In this document: piece after piece, positions 52,931 through 61,726 of the stretch | Numbering within the stretch: position 1 is the first letter of the stretch | How the letters are laid out: each line of letters begins with the position of its first letter | Source of the DNA: Aved-18 sp964606665 | GTDB taxonomy: Bacteria; Cyanobacteriota; Vampirovibrionia; Obscuribacterales; Obscuribacteraceae | Direction: 5' to 3' | DNA length: 64,000 nucleotides | NCBI GenBank assembly: GCA_964606665.1 | Contig: CAZSHS010000009.1 | Span: forward strand, 35,586 to 99,585 | Notes under the pieces: generated by a model | Told to the model about the DNA's origin: nothing | Seen by the model: only the letters and a program-made list of their open reading frames with translations | Databases searched by the model: none | Position numbers and translations under genes: made by a program

Positions 52931-53620
52931 TTATTTCAACTTGTCAGCTTCCTTCAGGCGAGCTTCAGCCGCCGGAACTTTGAGGGCACGATTGCCAACT
53001 TTTAGACATTTGAGATATTCTGTGCAGATTTCTTTATAACTGTCTTTGAATTTTGCTGGCGATTTGCGGGCATTTATTTCCATTAAATCAGCGGCTGTTT
53101 TGTAGACGAATACTGCCTCTTCGAATCTTTTTTGTTTGACCATTATGCGTCCGAGATCGCTAAGTGTAAGCGCCACCAGTGGTGATTCGCGACCGTATGC
53201 TCGGATGAAAAGCTTTTGGGCGCGATTCATAAGGGGAATAGCTTCGGCGTACATTTCTTTTTCTTCGTAAATGGCTGCAAGATCGTGCGTTATTTGTGCT
53301 TTTCGAGCTTCTTGATGGGGATAGGGATCTATTTGTTGCAGAGCGGCGATATAACACTTTTCGGCTTTATCTAAGTTGTGCTCTTTGAGCGCTTCAAGAC
53401 CTTCTTTGCGATTAGTATCCACATCGCGAGAAAAGTAATTTATCTCAGGTTCTTTAGGCTTGGCTGGCGTATCTATTTCCTCAGCAAACACTTTAGTGGT
53501 CGATTCAAAATCCGAAGGCTTGGATTGAGTGTCTCTGACATAAATTCGATTGCATGAGGACAGGGTGCAGCATAAACAGGCAGCTAAAATAAGCGTGCCA
53601 AAACGGTGTTGCTTGGCCAT
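52931..53620 (-). CDS. TPR-containing lipoprotein
   Basis: A protein of 229 residues. The signal peptide ends in a lipobox (LSSC, Cys near 22), so it is anchored to a membrane. Residues about 65-195 contain TPR-type repeats with kinesin-light-chain-like spacing (AEKCYIAALQQIDPYPHQEARKAQ, MYAEAIPLMNRAQKLFIRAYG, FEEAVFVYKTAADLM). The tail is charged. I start at the ATG at 53620, which has GGAGGGGG seven bases upstream; an ATG at 53644 would add eight residues. It precedes the tandem TPR cassettes on the same strand but has a separate 3' region. Confidence 0.85.
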   Translation of the reverse strand: MAKQHRFGTLILAACLCCTLSSCNRIYVRDTQSKPSDFESTTKVFAEEIDTPAKPKEPEINYFSRDVDTNRKEGLEALKEHNLDKAEKCYIAALQQIDPYPHQEARKAQITHDLAAIYEEKEMYAEAIPLMNRAQKLFIRAYGRESPLVALTLSDLGRIMVKQKRFEEAVFVYKTAADLMEINARKSPAKFKDSYKEICTEYLKCLKVGNRALKVPAAEARLKEADKLK

Positions 53621-53787
53621 GAAAAATCCCCCTCCCCATTTCATGTCATATTCCTATCTTTTACAGCCAATTAATCTAAAAGGCTCCCGAAGCGATGGGT
53701 TGTTGAAATAATTCTTATGCAAGTTGGCAATTACATTTGCAATTCAATCTGGTCTTGGCTACGTGCATTTGCAATACTCTATGGACA

Positions 53788-54888
53788 ATGACAAGCAGTA
53801 AAAAATCTATCTCCAAAAGACTTTTGCCCCTCGTCTGGGCTTGCGCCCTTGCCGGCTCACAAAGCTCGCTTGTTTTAGCTCAATGGAGCGGTGGCGAAGG
53901 AGAGGGTTGCTACCCGCGCGAAGGCTGTTATCCTCGCGAATGCTGTCCGCCCTCGTGCGAAGGACCAGGACCGGGTCCTGGACCAGGACCGACTCCCCCA
54001 CCAAGCGTTCCGCCGGTTGTGGTCGTACCCGTTCCACCGCCAACATTTGTTCCGCCGCCGGTAATTACACCGCCAACTTCAAATATTTTCCCGGCGCATA
54101 ATCCCTTTATCGCCCCGACCGATGTCACCAATCCATACATGATGAACACGCAAAACAACTTGCCGTTCAATCAAGCACCAAACGATCACGCCTTAAGAGG
54201 CATCGAACAACTGGCCTTCACTCAATTCCCGAAAGACAACAAAAAGTCGAAGGATGAGCATCCTATATATGTCTTTCCTCAGCCAGACGATAAAACGGCT
54301 CAATATGAGCGTGTAAGTCCTGCCTATATCGATTTTAAAGGCGGAGAAATTCTTGTATCAGTCCGCAAACCAGCTACCATGGGCTTAATTCAAACACCGC
54401 TTGGAGTAATTGCCATCTCTGCCAATAGCGAAGTGATCTTGAGCATGCTCAATGGTGTGCTTCGCATCATCAATTTAGACGGCATGGGACGCAACGTTAA
54501 AATCAAACTAGCCAATGGTCCTTTTGCCGATGACACAAAAGTGGTAAGTCTCAAGCCAGGCTTCGAGCTTGTAATTGGTGAAGAAAAATTGACCCGCAGA
54601 GACATTCGCCCCAGAGACGGACTTGCCAGGCGCCATTTTCAGCTTATGGCTAAAGGTCATCTTGCCATTTCAGAACTTTCTATATCAAGCATCCTTGAGT
54701 CAAGCTCACTACTTGCCGATTTAAAACAGACAATCACCGGTTCGCAAGAAAGACGCATCATTGGCGACATGTCAAAAATGGCTTCGGTCTTGAATTATAT
54801 GAATGGTACTCAAGGCTTTAGCGTCACTGGCAACGAAAGCTATGGCACCAAATTGTCGACAACAGAGACTAGCCCCAATAACGAATGA
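53788..54888 (+). CDS. Exported FecR-like protein, copy 1
   Basis: A protein of about 366 residues. A signal peptide (about 12-32) leads into a Gly/Pro/Cys-rich segment (YPREGCYPREC, then GPGPGPGPTPPP) and a Pro/Val run. From about 175 to 350 a beta-rich domain resembles FecR: KGGEILVSVRKPATMGLIQTPLG, ISANSEVILSMLNGVLRI, PRDGLARRHFQ. The end has GDMSKMASVLNYMNGTQGFS, shared with the next gene. The choice of ATG at 53788 over the TTG at 53737 follows the signal peptide; the ribosome site is weak in both cases. FecR domains usually sense or bind periplasmic signals. It is tandem with its paralogue. Confidence 0.8.
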   Translation: MTSSKKSISKRLLPLVWACALAGSQSSLVLAQWSGGEGEGCYPREGCYPRECCPPSCEGPGPGPGPGPTPPPSVPPVVVVPVPPPTFVPPPVITPPTSNIFPAHNPFIAPTDVTNPYMMNTQNNLPFNQAPNDHALRGIEQLAFTQFPKDNKKSKDEHPIYVFPQPDDKTAQYERVSPAYIDFKGGEILVSVRKPATMGLIQTPLGVIAISANSEVILSMLNGVLRIINLDGMGRNVKIKLANGPFADDTKVVSLKPGFELVIGEEKLTRRDIRPRDGLARRHFQLMAKGHLAISELSISSILESSSLLADLKQTITGSQERRIIGDMSKMASVLNYMNGTQGFSVTGNESYGTKLSTTETSPNNE

Positions 54889-54935
54889 CCAATTAGAATG
54901 CCTCCTAAATGTGGCAATATATTGGTAAATCAACT

Positions 54936-55886
54936 ATGACAAACAAAGAACCAGTAACCAATATTAAACGCTATACCAAAATAGCCCTGCTTGGCGCGGC
55001 CACTGTCTTTTTGTCCTTGTCTGTCCTGGACCCCCAATTTCCAGTGCTGGCAGGACCTTACACAGCACCTGTAACTCAGACACCAGTGGTTGAGGTGCAA
55101 ACTGTCACGCCACCGCCTGTCATTAATATTGTCAATCCTGCAATTCCGCTGCCAAACAATACTCCTTTCGTCAACCCGACTGATGTGAGCAATCCAAACA
55201 TCGTCACAGGCGGTAGTCTTAACGCACTTTTGAATCAAGCAAATGGTGGCAATTTGGCACTTGCTGGTATTCAGCAAGTACCCGATTCGGACTTTCCCGA
55301 TTTCAACACACTAAAAGGTGATCCGGCTGGAATAACTATCAAAGGTGGACAGTTTCAAAAAGAGAATGACTTTGTCTACAATTTTACCAAGGGCGAAATT
55401 CTGGTTTCGGTAAGAAAGCCATCTGATACCTGCATTATTCACACCCCTTACGGAAGTATTGCAATTACATCTAACGGCGATGTTCTAATAAAATTTAGCG
55501 ATGGTGTTTTGCGAGTATTTAATTTAGACGCAACTGGTTCGGACTTGAAAATTCAGTTGGATAAAGGACCTTTTGCAGGTCCTGCAGACCCTACTGTAAT
55601 AGTTGCTGCAGGATTTGAGCTTGTTGCCTGCGATCACAAATTAACCAGAGTAGAAATGCGTCCGCGCGATGGTGTGAAACGCCGTCACTTCAAAGTGCTC
55701 GACAATGGACATATGGCAATAAGCGAATTCTCGCTAGAAAGTGTGCTTGATGCAAGCGATGTTATAGCTGACTTGAAGCAGAACGCAACTGGTGTCAAAG
55801 AAAGACGCATCCTGGGCGACATGTCTAAGATGGCTGCTGTGCTCAATTATAAAAATGGAACTCAAGGCTTCAGCATGCAAGACTGA
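54936..55886 (+). CDS. Exported FecR-like protein, copy 2
   Basis: A protein of 316 residues and a paralogue of the preceding one. A signal peptide (about 12-38, ending VLAGP) is followed by a short Pro/Val segment and the same FecR-like domain: KGEILVSVRKPSDTCIIHTPYG, GVLRVFNLDATG, RPRDGVKRRHFK and the shared end GDMSKMAAVLNYKNGTQGFS. The Cys/Gly-rich segment of copy 1 is absent. An ATG at 54909 is an alternative start. The membrane glycosyltransferase frame begins inside its last 32 bases, so the genes are probably cotranslated. Confidence 0.8.
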   Translation: MTNKEPVTNIKRYTKIALLGAATVFLSLSVLDPQFPVLAGPYTAPVTQTPVVEVQTVTPPPVINIVNPAIPLPNNTPFVNPTDVSNPNIVTGGSLNALLNQANGGNLALAGIQQVPDSDFPDFNTLKGDPAGITIKGGQFQKENDFVYNFTKGEILVSVRKPSDTCIIHTPYGSIAITSNGDVLIKFSDGVLRVFNLDATGSDLKIQLDKGPFAGPADPTVIVAAGFELVACDHKLTRVEMRPRDGVKRRHFKVLDNGHMAISEFSLESVLDASDVIADLKQNATGVKERRILGDMSKMAAVLNYKNGTQGFSMQD

Positions 55887-58278
55887 GCTTGTGGTTTACT
55901 TCGTTTTCATAACCCTGGCTCTGCTTGTAGGTTTTGTTTACTACCCAAGTTTGGATGCTTATTTTACTGCCGATGATTTCTGGCATATTCCACATCTCTA
56001 TCAGGCTCTGAGTCTTGGTCACCCTGAGATGTTGTGGCAAAATTTTTGCGGTCCATGGGTGGGTAAAACAACCTTTTATTTGTTCTACAGACCAATAACC
56101 GAGCTTACTCTGGCGGCGGACTATCTGCTTTTTGGCAATAAAGCGCCTGGATATCATTTGACCAGTATTCTTTTTCATTACGTCAATTGTGTGCTCGTTT
56201 ATTTTGTCGCTTTGAAAATTCTCTCGTTAAGCGACAAAAACAAAAATGAAGACAAAAGACGCGATCAATTAGTGTCATTTCTGGTGGCAGCTATTTTTGC
56301 CGTGCACCCATCACAAGCCGAAGCTGTCTCCTGGATACTTGCGCGGGCGGATCTAGTGGGGGCGTTTTTCTGTCTCATATCTATTTACGCGGCACTCTTG
56401 TATTTTGAAAAGAAAAAAACAATCTGGTACATGACTATGCTTGTTTCTATGCTTTTTGCTTTTGGAGCCAAAGAGTTATGTGCTGGTCTGCCCTTCATTT
56501 TGTTCATTGTTTTTTATAGTTTGAATCGCAACTTTAAACAAACACTCAAATTAGTAGCTGTTCCATTTGGTTGGCTCATATCGTTTCTGCTCATTCGTGC
56601 CTGGACCCTTGGAGCTGTTCTTGGGGGTTATGTCGGCACGCACGGATACAAACTGAACGAATCTCTTTTAGAGCGAATTTTCATTCCGTATGTTTGGTGG
56701 AAATTGGCTCATCCGATAAACGAACATTTTATATCCGACTATTTCGTTTACGATAGCGCGCTTAGATTTGCGTATATTGTCGTAGCTGCGCTCATCGTGC
56801 TAAATATCTGTTTCAGTCAGTCTTTGAATAAACGCTTTGTACTGTCTTGTATTTTGTTTTCTGTGGTTATGCTTTTGATGGCTGTCAATTTTCAGGTCTG
56901 GACTGTATGCAACAGTATGGCCGGCAGTAGAATTTTCTATTTGCTTCTATTTCCATTAGCTCTTTCAGTTGCAAACATTGTATTTCCTTCGTCTTTGGAA
57001 ATAAAAAATCTAAAGACAAACAAGATTCTATTTTGGTCTGCTATTTCGGCTGGCATCCTGCTTGTAGGCACATTTTCGATCTTATGCAATTTAGGTGTGC
57101 AAGCCTGGAGAAGTGCTGGGGTCAAAACTCAAAGCATGCAAAAACAGATTGCTCAAAAAATCGATAGCATGCCGCCACAAAAAAAACTGGCTATCATAAA
57201 CCTTCCACCCATTATTGACGGAACAGTCTCTATTTTCGTGCCAGACTTTCTTTCGGGACTGATGTTACCGCCACTTTCGTCCAAAGACTACTGGCACAGA
57301 ATTATTTGTCTTGATTCAGATCTAAAAACAGTCAATATGCAAAATATGAAAGACCTGGCTTTAGATCCAAATATAGAAATTGTATTCTGGGATCAAAAAA
57401 CAAATTCGATGGACCCCACCCTAAAGACAAGATTGAGACAAGCTGAGCTTGATCAGCTTAAATACACTGAGCCGTTGAAAATTGAACATCAAGGGGAATT
57501 CGAATGTTTGGACTGGCGAATTACTAAAAACAAAGACTTTTACAATAATAAAAAAGAGGGAACTCAAATCTCAACCTATCGATTGAGCCCGCCTGTCGAA
57601 GCACAGATAGGCCGCGACCTCATTTTGACTTTGAGTAAAATATCAAAAGCCGGAAATGAAAATTTGTCTTTGAAAAATTTGATTTATGTATCGTTTGATG
57701 ATTCCAGTGAGCGCACCAATATAGACCATCCGCCATTGATATTCGAATTGCCAAAACAAACAAATTCTGCAAATATTGTTGTTCCGTTATCGCAGGAAAA
57801 GTCCTGGTTGGCTGTTCTTCCGCAGAAGGATTTGCGTGTAGACCTACCGGTCTGTTTTAAATTGGATCAGGCTCGAATGATAAATTGTGATTCTCTGAAG
57901 CCAAAATTGGCTCTGAAAGACAAGATCGAGCAGGAGCCAAATGGTTATTTTGGGGTGGATGATTCACACAAGAAATTGACATTCTATTATTCGTGCTCTC
58001 ACATGAAGGAAGCAAGCGGCGCTTTGGTTGAGATAAGCAAGCCCAACTGTTTTTTTACGGTGTATACAGGAACGCTACGCGACATAAAATCCAGTGAGCA
58101 TGCCCTTAAATCGATAAAGCTAAACCAGCCTCAAGGAATCTTTTCTATCCCCGTCAGTGAATTTCCGCAGCCGGCCTATTATCAGATACGAATTGCACCC
58201 CTATCCAAAGAAGGGAGAATCATTTCAGCCTTTGGCGATCCAGTCTCAATGAGCCTCTTTAACCCCAACAAAAATTAA
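55855..58278 (+). CDS. TMTC-like polytopic GT-C membrane glycosyltransferase
   Basis: A protein of about 807 residues with roughly 9-11 membrane helices in the first 430. Right after the first helix lies YFTADDFWHI, which contains the acidic pair typical of GT-C (mannosyltransferase-fold) enzymes. AVHPSQAEAVSWILARADLVG resembles the TMTC/O-mannosyltransferase block HPxxxEAVxxIxxRADLL. The C-terminal 350 residues are soluble and beta rich, and I do not recognise them. It probably uses a lipid-linked sugar to modify an exported protein, possibly the FecR-like proteins encoded just upstream; this is inference. The ATG at 55855 overlaps the previous gene by 32 bases. Confidence 0.78.
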   Translation: MELKASACKTELVVYFVFITLALLVGFVYYPSLDAYFTADDFWHIPHLYQALSLGHPEMLWQNFCGPWVGKTTFYLFYRPITELTLAADYLLFGNKAPGYHLTSILFHYVNCVLVYFVALKILSLSDKNKNEDKRRDQLVSFLVAAIFAVHPSQAEAVSWILARADLVGAFFCLISIYAALLYFEKKKTIWYMTMLVSMLFAFGAKELCAGLPFILFIVFYSLNRNFKQTLKLVAVPFGWLISFLLIRAWTLGAVLGGYVGTHGYKLNESLLERIFIPYVWWKLAHPINEHFISDYFVYDSALRFAYIVVAALIVLNICFSQSLNKRFVLSCILFSVVMLLMAVNFQVWTVCNSMAGSRIFYLLLFPLALSVANIVFPSSLEIKNLKTNKILFWSAISAGILLVGTFSILCNLGVQAWRSAGVKTQSMQKQIAQKIDSMPPQKKLAIINLPPIIDGTVSIFVPDFLSGLMLPPLSSKDYWHRIICLDSDLKTVNMQNMKDLALDPNIEIVFWDQKTNSMDPTLKTRLRQAELDQLKYTEPLKIEHQGEFECLDWRITKNKDFYNNKKEGTQISTYRLSPPVEAQIGRDLILTLSKISKAGNENLSLKNLIYVSFDDSSERTNIDHPPLIFELPKQTNSANIVVPLSQEKSWLAVLPQKDLRVDLPVCFKLDQARMINCDSLKPKLALKDKIEQEPNGYFGVDDSHKKLTFYYSCSHMKEASGALVEISKPNCFFTVYTGTLRDIKSSEHALKSIKLNQPQGIFSIPVSEFPQPAYYQIRIAPLSKEGRIISAFGDPVSMSLFNPNKN

Positions 58279-58382
58279 AATTTGGCATCGAACATAAAAA
58301 GATCGTCTAAATCACTCTGCGAATCTGCTCATAAGTGGTACTTTAGAACTACGACACCACTGCAAGGTCGAGAAAATACAAG

Positions 58383-58601
58383 ATGAATAAAACCGCAAAT
58401 AAAGCGAACAAAAAAACAAGCGCTGAAAAAGCGAAGTCGAAAACCAAAACCGAGTCCAAAAGCACCAGAGAATTTTCACTGGCTACCTGCCCTGTAGGCG
58501 GTTCTGGTTGGTGTTCGTTTCCTTTCTCGCCCAAACAGCTAACCAAGCGAAAACCGGCGAAAGCTGAAACGGACAAGGTTCTGGTTACTTCTAAGGCTTG
58601 A
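58383..58601 (+). CDS. Small basic protein with a CPVGGSGWC segment
   Basis: A reading frame of 72 residues. The first half is Lys/Ala/Ser/Thr rich and probably disordered. The middle carries CPVGGSGWCSFPFSPKQL, with two Cys eight residues apart, and the end is Lys rich. I do not recognise a family. The start has no strong ribosome site. The 187 bases before dapL contain only a short hairpin (GACGCAT/ATGCGTT). Codon use and the distinct segment make it plausibly real but unproven. Confidence 0.45.
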   Translation: MNKTANKANKKTSAEKAKSKTKTESKSTREFSLATCPVGGSGWCSFPFSPKQLTKRKPAKAETDKVLVTSKA

Positions 58602-58788
58602 ATTCACCAAATTTAAATGCTTGAAGACGCATCTTTTACATGCGTTCAATGTCTCTAATCGCGGTCTGTTACGAAGATGTAGCCGAATCGGGCATTTTCT
58701 GTTACGCCGGTAGCAAAGAGGCGTGTTTTTGCGTCTAATTGTGATACGCTAATTCAAGCATAGTAGCCCACCTCTGGAGTTTTGTGAC

Positions 58789-59979
58789 ATGGAAGTAGCC
58801 CGCCGTCTTAAAGCGATTCCTCCTTACGTTTTTGCCGAAATCGGTAAAAAAGCAGCTGCCTTAACCAAGGCTGGTCACGATGTCATAAATTTAGGTATCG
58901 GCGCTCCAGATCAACCCACTCCGCGTCATATCGTCGATGCCATGCACGAAGCTATCGAAAAGCCGATTAATCATCAGTATCCACCTTTTGGCGGGACGCC
59001 CGAATTCAAAAAGGCTGCTAGTGAATGGTGCCAAAATCGATTCAATATCAAAATCGATCCAGAAACGGAAGTCACCACACTCATCGGTGGTAAAGAAGGC
59101 ATCCACAACTTGATCATGGCTTACATAGATCAAGGCGATGTGAATATCATTCCTGACCCTGCCTATCCTGTTTATCAAACATCTACTATTCTTGCCGGTG
59201 GCGAGCCTTTCTACATGCCACTTACTCCTGAAAATAATTTCTTGCCAAGTCTTGATGCAATACCGGCCACGGTGGCGCAGAAAGCAAACTTGATGTTCTT
59301 GAACTATCCAAATAATCCTACTGCAGCCACTGCCACACTTGAATTTTTTGAAAAAGCGGTTGCTTATGCAAAAAAATACGACATCTTGTTGTGTCATGAC
59401 CTTGCCTACTCAGAGATGACATTCGATGGCTACAAAGCCCCTTCAATCATGCAAGTCAAAGGCGCCAAGGATATTTGCATCGAATTGCATACACTTTCCA
59501 AAACTTATAACATGACCGGTTGGAGAATCGGCTTTGCTATCGGCAACGCTGAAGCTGTGAAAAACCTGGCTAAAATCAAGTCCAATATCGACACCGATAT
59601 TTTCAGAGCCGTGCAACAAGCAGGTATTGCCGCATTTGAAGGCAACCGCGACCACATAGATTTCTGTAATAACCTTTATATCGAGCGTCGTGACCTTGCT
59701 TGCGAAAAGCTCAAAGAGCTGGGCTGGGAAGTGACACCACCCAAAGCCACTTTCTACATGTGGCTGCCGGTTCCTCCGGGTCTATCATCGGAAGAATTCT
59801 GCACCAAAATGCTCAACGAAGCTCATATTGTGGTTCCACCAGGCAACGCTTATGGTCCATCTGGCGAAGGCTATTTCCGCCTTTCGCTCTGCTTGCCCAA
59901 AGAGCGCATGGCAGAAGCTTTTGAGCGCATGAAGGCGCACAAATTCACATTTGAGATGGGTAAAGCTCAGGTCTGCTAA
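58789..59979 (+). CDS. dapL: LL-diaminopimelate aminotransferase
   Basis: Converts tetrahydrodipicolinate to LL-diaminopimelate using glutamate, a one-step branch of lysine and peptidoglycan synthesis found in cyanobacteria, plants and others. It is a PLP-dependent class I aminotransferase of 396 residues. NYPNNPTAATAT carries the conserved Asn, HDLAYSEMTFDGY the Asp and Tyr that contact PLP, and TLSKTYNMTGWRIGF the Schiff-base Lys. The N-terminal ARRLKAIPPYVFAEI helix is typical of the DapL2 type. Other class I aminotransferases (AspC, alanine type) are the alternative. It stands alone, followed by a 73-base gap. Confidence 0.88.
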   Translation: MEVARRLKAIPPYVFAEIGKKAAALTKAGHDVINLGIGAPDQPTPRHIVDAMHEAIEKPINHQYPPFGGTPEFKKAASEWCQNRFNIKIDPETEVTTLIGGKEGIHNLIMAYIDQGDVNIIPDPAYPVYQTSTILAGGEPFYMPLTPENNFLPSLDAIPATVAQKANLMFLNYPNNPTAATATLEFFEKAVAYAKKYDILLCHDLAYSEMTFDGYKAPSIMQVKGAKDICIELHTLSKTYNMTGWRIGFAIGNAEAVKNLAKIKSNIDTDIFRAVQQAGIAAFEGNRDHIDFCNNLYIERRDLACEKLKELGWEVTPPKATFYMWLPVPPGLSSEEFCTKMLNEAHIVVPPGNAYGPSGEGYFRLSLCLPKERMAEAFERMKAHKFTFEMGKAQVC

Positions 59980-60052
59980 ATAGGCGATTATAAGACTGTT
60001 GATGTTTGCCCGACCGACGGGAATAAAGTGGCATAGTTTTAGGAAATTCTAA

Positions 60053-61726
60053 ATGGTAACTGGCGGAAGTGCTAATGACCCAAATCTAGGCAACATTCTG
60101 CCAGCGTCGCCTTCTATGCACATGGTTCACAACATGCTCTCGCATGTTCTGGATAATCCCAAAGAAAAAATCCACATTTCGTTTCGTGCTCGAATCAATT
60201 CGCCCATATACAAACTGGAAGTCGAATTCGATCCGGTCAGTCACGATCCTATCTGGCAAATGTTTCAGGCCGGAGACAACGCCGCAAATTCTCTTTGGAA
60301 ATATCACAGCACAGATACTCTGCTTGTATACAACAAGCTTCTAACTTCAATTGGCGAAGAAGTCCAGCGAGTTCATTTGAGCGCACAAATGGACAAGGCT
60401 CAAGCGCAAGCTCAAGTACAGTCTCAATCGCAAGTGCAAAATCAGGCTGCAGGTGCAGCCGATGGCGGGCTAGTTTTCTACTATGCTCCTACTAGCAAAG
60501 AAGAGCTAGATAAAACCACGCCAATGCCTGCCTTTTCAAATCCGACCGCCCTTGCTGAGCGAAGCACCGTCCTCAATGGCGACCTAGCATTTATTCAAAT
60601 AACCACTCTTTTGCAGTCATTGCAATTGGCCAAAATGACTGGTCGTCTGCAAATAGATAGTAAAGAGGGTGCTGCCGAAGTCTTCTTTTTAGAAGGCAAG
60701 CCTGTTCACTGCTCGGTGCCAAACTCAAGTGGTAACGAAGGCGTTTACGAGCTTATGGCTTGGCAAGAAGGCAAATTCTTTTTCCAGCCCCAAGTTGTAA
60801 CTAAAAAAAGAACACTTACAGAAGCACTGGATAACCTGGTTATACAAGGCGTTCAGTTGCTTGATAAATTGAATTATCTGAAAAACATCGGCTACAGAGA
60901 AGATAGTGTTTTAGCGCGCGTCGAGCAAGAGCAAGAGCAAGGGCGAAACCCAAATGATTTAGAAGATCTTTTGAGTGTTGGCGATCCCGATTGTGTCGCG
61001 GCTCAGCGCAAAATTTATTCTTCTGTTGATGGTCACACCGAATCAAATAAGCTTTTCAAATCGCTTGGATTATCGCGCAGTCAGTGGGTTCCTGCGGTGA
61101 ATTATATGATCCGCGCCAAGCTCATAACCATTGGTGGTGGCGGCAAAACCACAGGCGAATTGAATAAATTGTCGCTCAAGCCAAAAGTAGTCGATAACGC
61201 AGCCATTCAGTCTGTGATGATGACTCTGCGCCGTCCAGATACCGGAATGTTTAATTATGCTGCCTTTTTATATTTTCTAGAGCAAGAATATTTTCGTGGG
61301 CACCGCGCTGGAACACCTTTGTCTGTAATTATTTTTGATATGCGCATCAAATCTGGTGTCAAAGAAATTATTCGCGAACCGATGCCCGCACAAGCATTGA
61401 ACGAAGCGGTATTTCGCATTTCAAATACTAAGCGTCAAAGCGACTTGCTTGCTCACTACGAAGGCTTTGACTATGCGCTAATTTGTCCCAATACTAAAGG
61501 CGAGGGCGCCAAAGTTTTAGCAAGACGCATTTTAAAAGCGATGGCTAAAAGTCCGCTTACATCGACTATTTCTATCAAGAATCTGGATATGCGCTTTGGT
61601 ATTGCTTGCATTCCAGAAGACTTCTTGGAACTGGGTCTTTTGCTTTCAGCATCTGAAGCAGCTCGCAATAAAGCGGCTGAAAGTGAAAACGATCAGGAAA
61701 CAGTTTTGTATCGCGATATCTGGTAA
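60053..61726 (+). CDS. Unknown N-terminal domain, DUF4388 and degenerate GGDEF
   Basis: A protein of 557 residues. Residues about 15-110 resemble the N-terminal domain of the 38589 and 44008 proteins (YKLEVEF, PIWQMFQAGDN, SLWKYHST, VYNKLLTSI). After a Gln/Ala run, residues about 155-280 match DUF4388 (PATAN-like): AFIQITTLLQSLQLAKMTGRL and AAEVFFLEGKPVHC. From about 395 to 545 a GGDEF-like fold is visible but lacks the signature. HYEGFDYALICPN replaces RxGGDEFxxxLP, so it is probably inactive and may bind a nucleotide. Its stop overlaps the start of the methyltransferase gene (TAATG). Confidence 0.78.
   Translation: MVTGGSANDPNLGNILPASPSMHMVHNMLSHVLDNPKEKIHISFRARINSPIYKLEVEFDPVSHDPIWQMFQAGDNAANSLWKYHSTDTLLVYNKLLTSIGEEVQRVHLSAQMDKAQAQAQVQSQSQVQNQAAGAADGGLVFYYAPTSKEELDKTTPMPAFSNPTALAERSTVLNGDLAFIQITTLLQSLQLAKMTGRLQIDSKEGAAEVFFLEGKPVHCSVPNSSGNEGVYELMAWQEGKFFFQPQVVTKKRTLTEALDNLVIQGVQLLDKLNYLKNIGYREDSVLARVEQEQEQGRNPNDLEDLLSVGDPDCVAAQRKIYSSVDGHTESNKLFKSLGLSRSQWVPAVNYMIRAKLITIGGGGKTTGELNKLSLKPKVVDNAAIQSVMMTLRRPDTGMFNYAAFLYFLEQEYFRGHRAGTPLSVIIFDMRIKSGVKEIIREPMPAQALNEAVFRISNTKRQSDLLAHYEGFDYALICPNTKGEGAKVLARRILKAMAKSPLTSTISIKNLDMRFGIACIPEDFLELGLLLSASEAARNKAAESENDQETVLYRDIW

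Noticed and set aside
58602..58788. Hairpin GACGCAT/ATGCGTT and repeated CTGTTACG before dapL, as a possible riboswitch
   Set aside because: The stem is short and the repeated bases do not form a conserved junction that I recognise. A lysine riboswitch is not supported.
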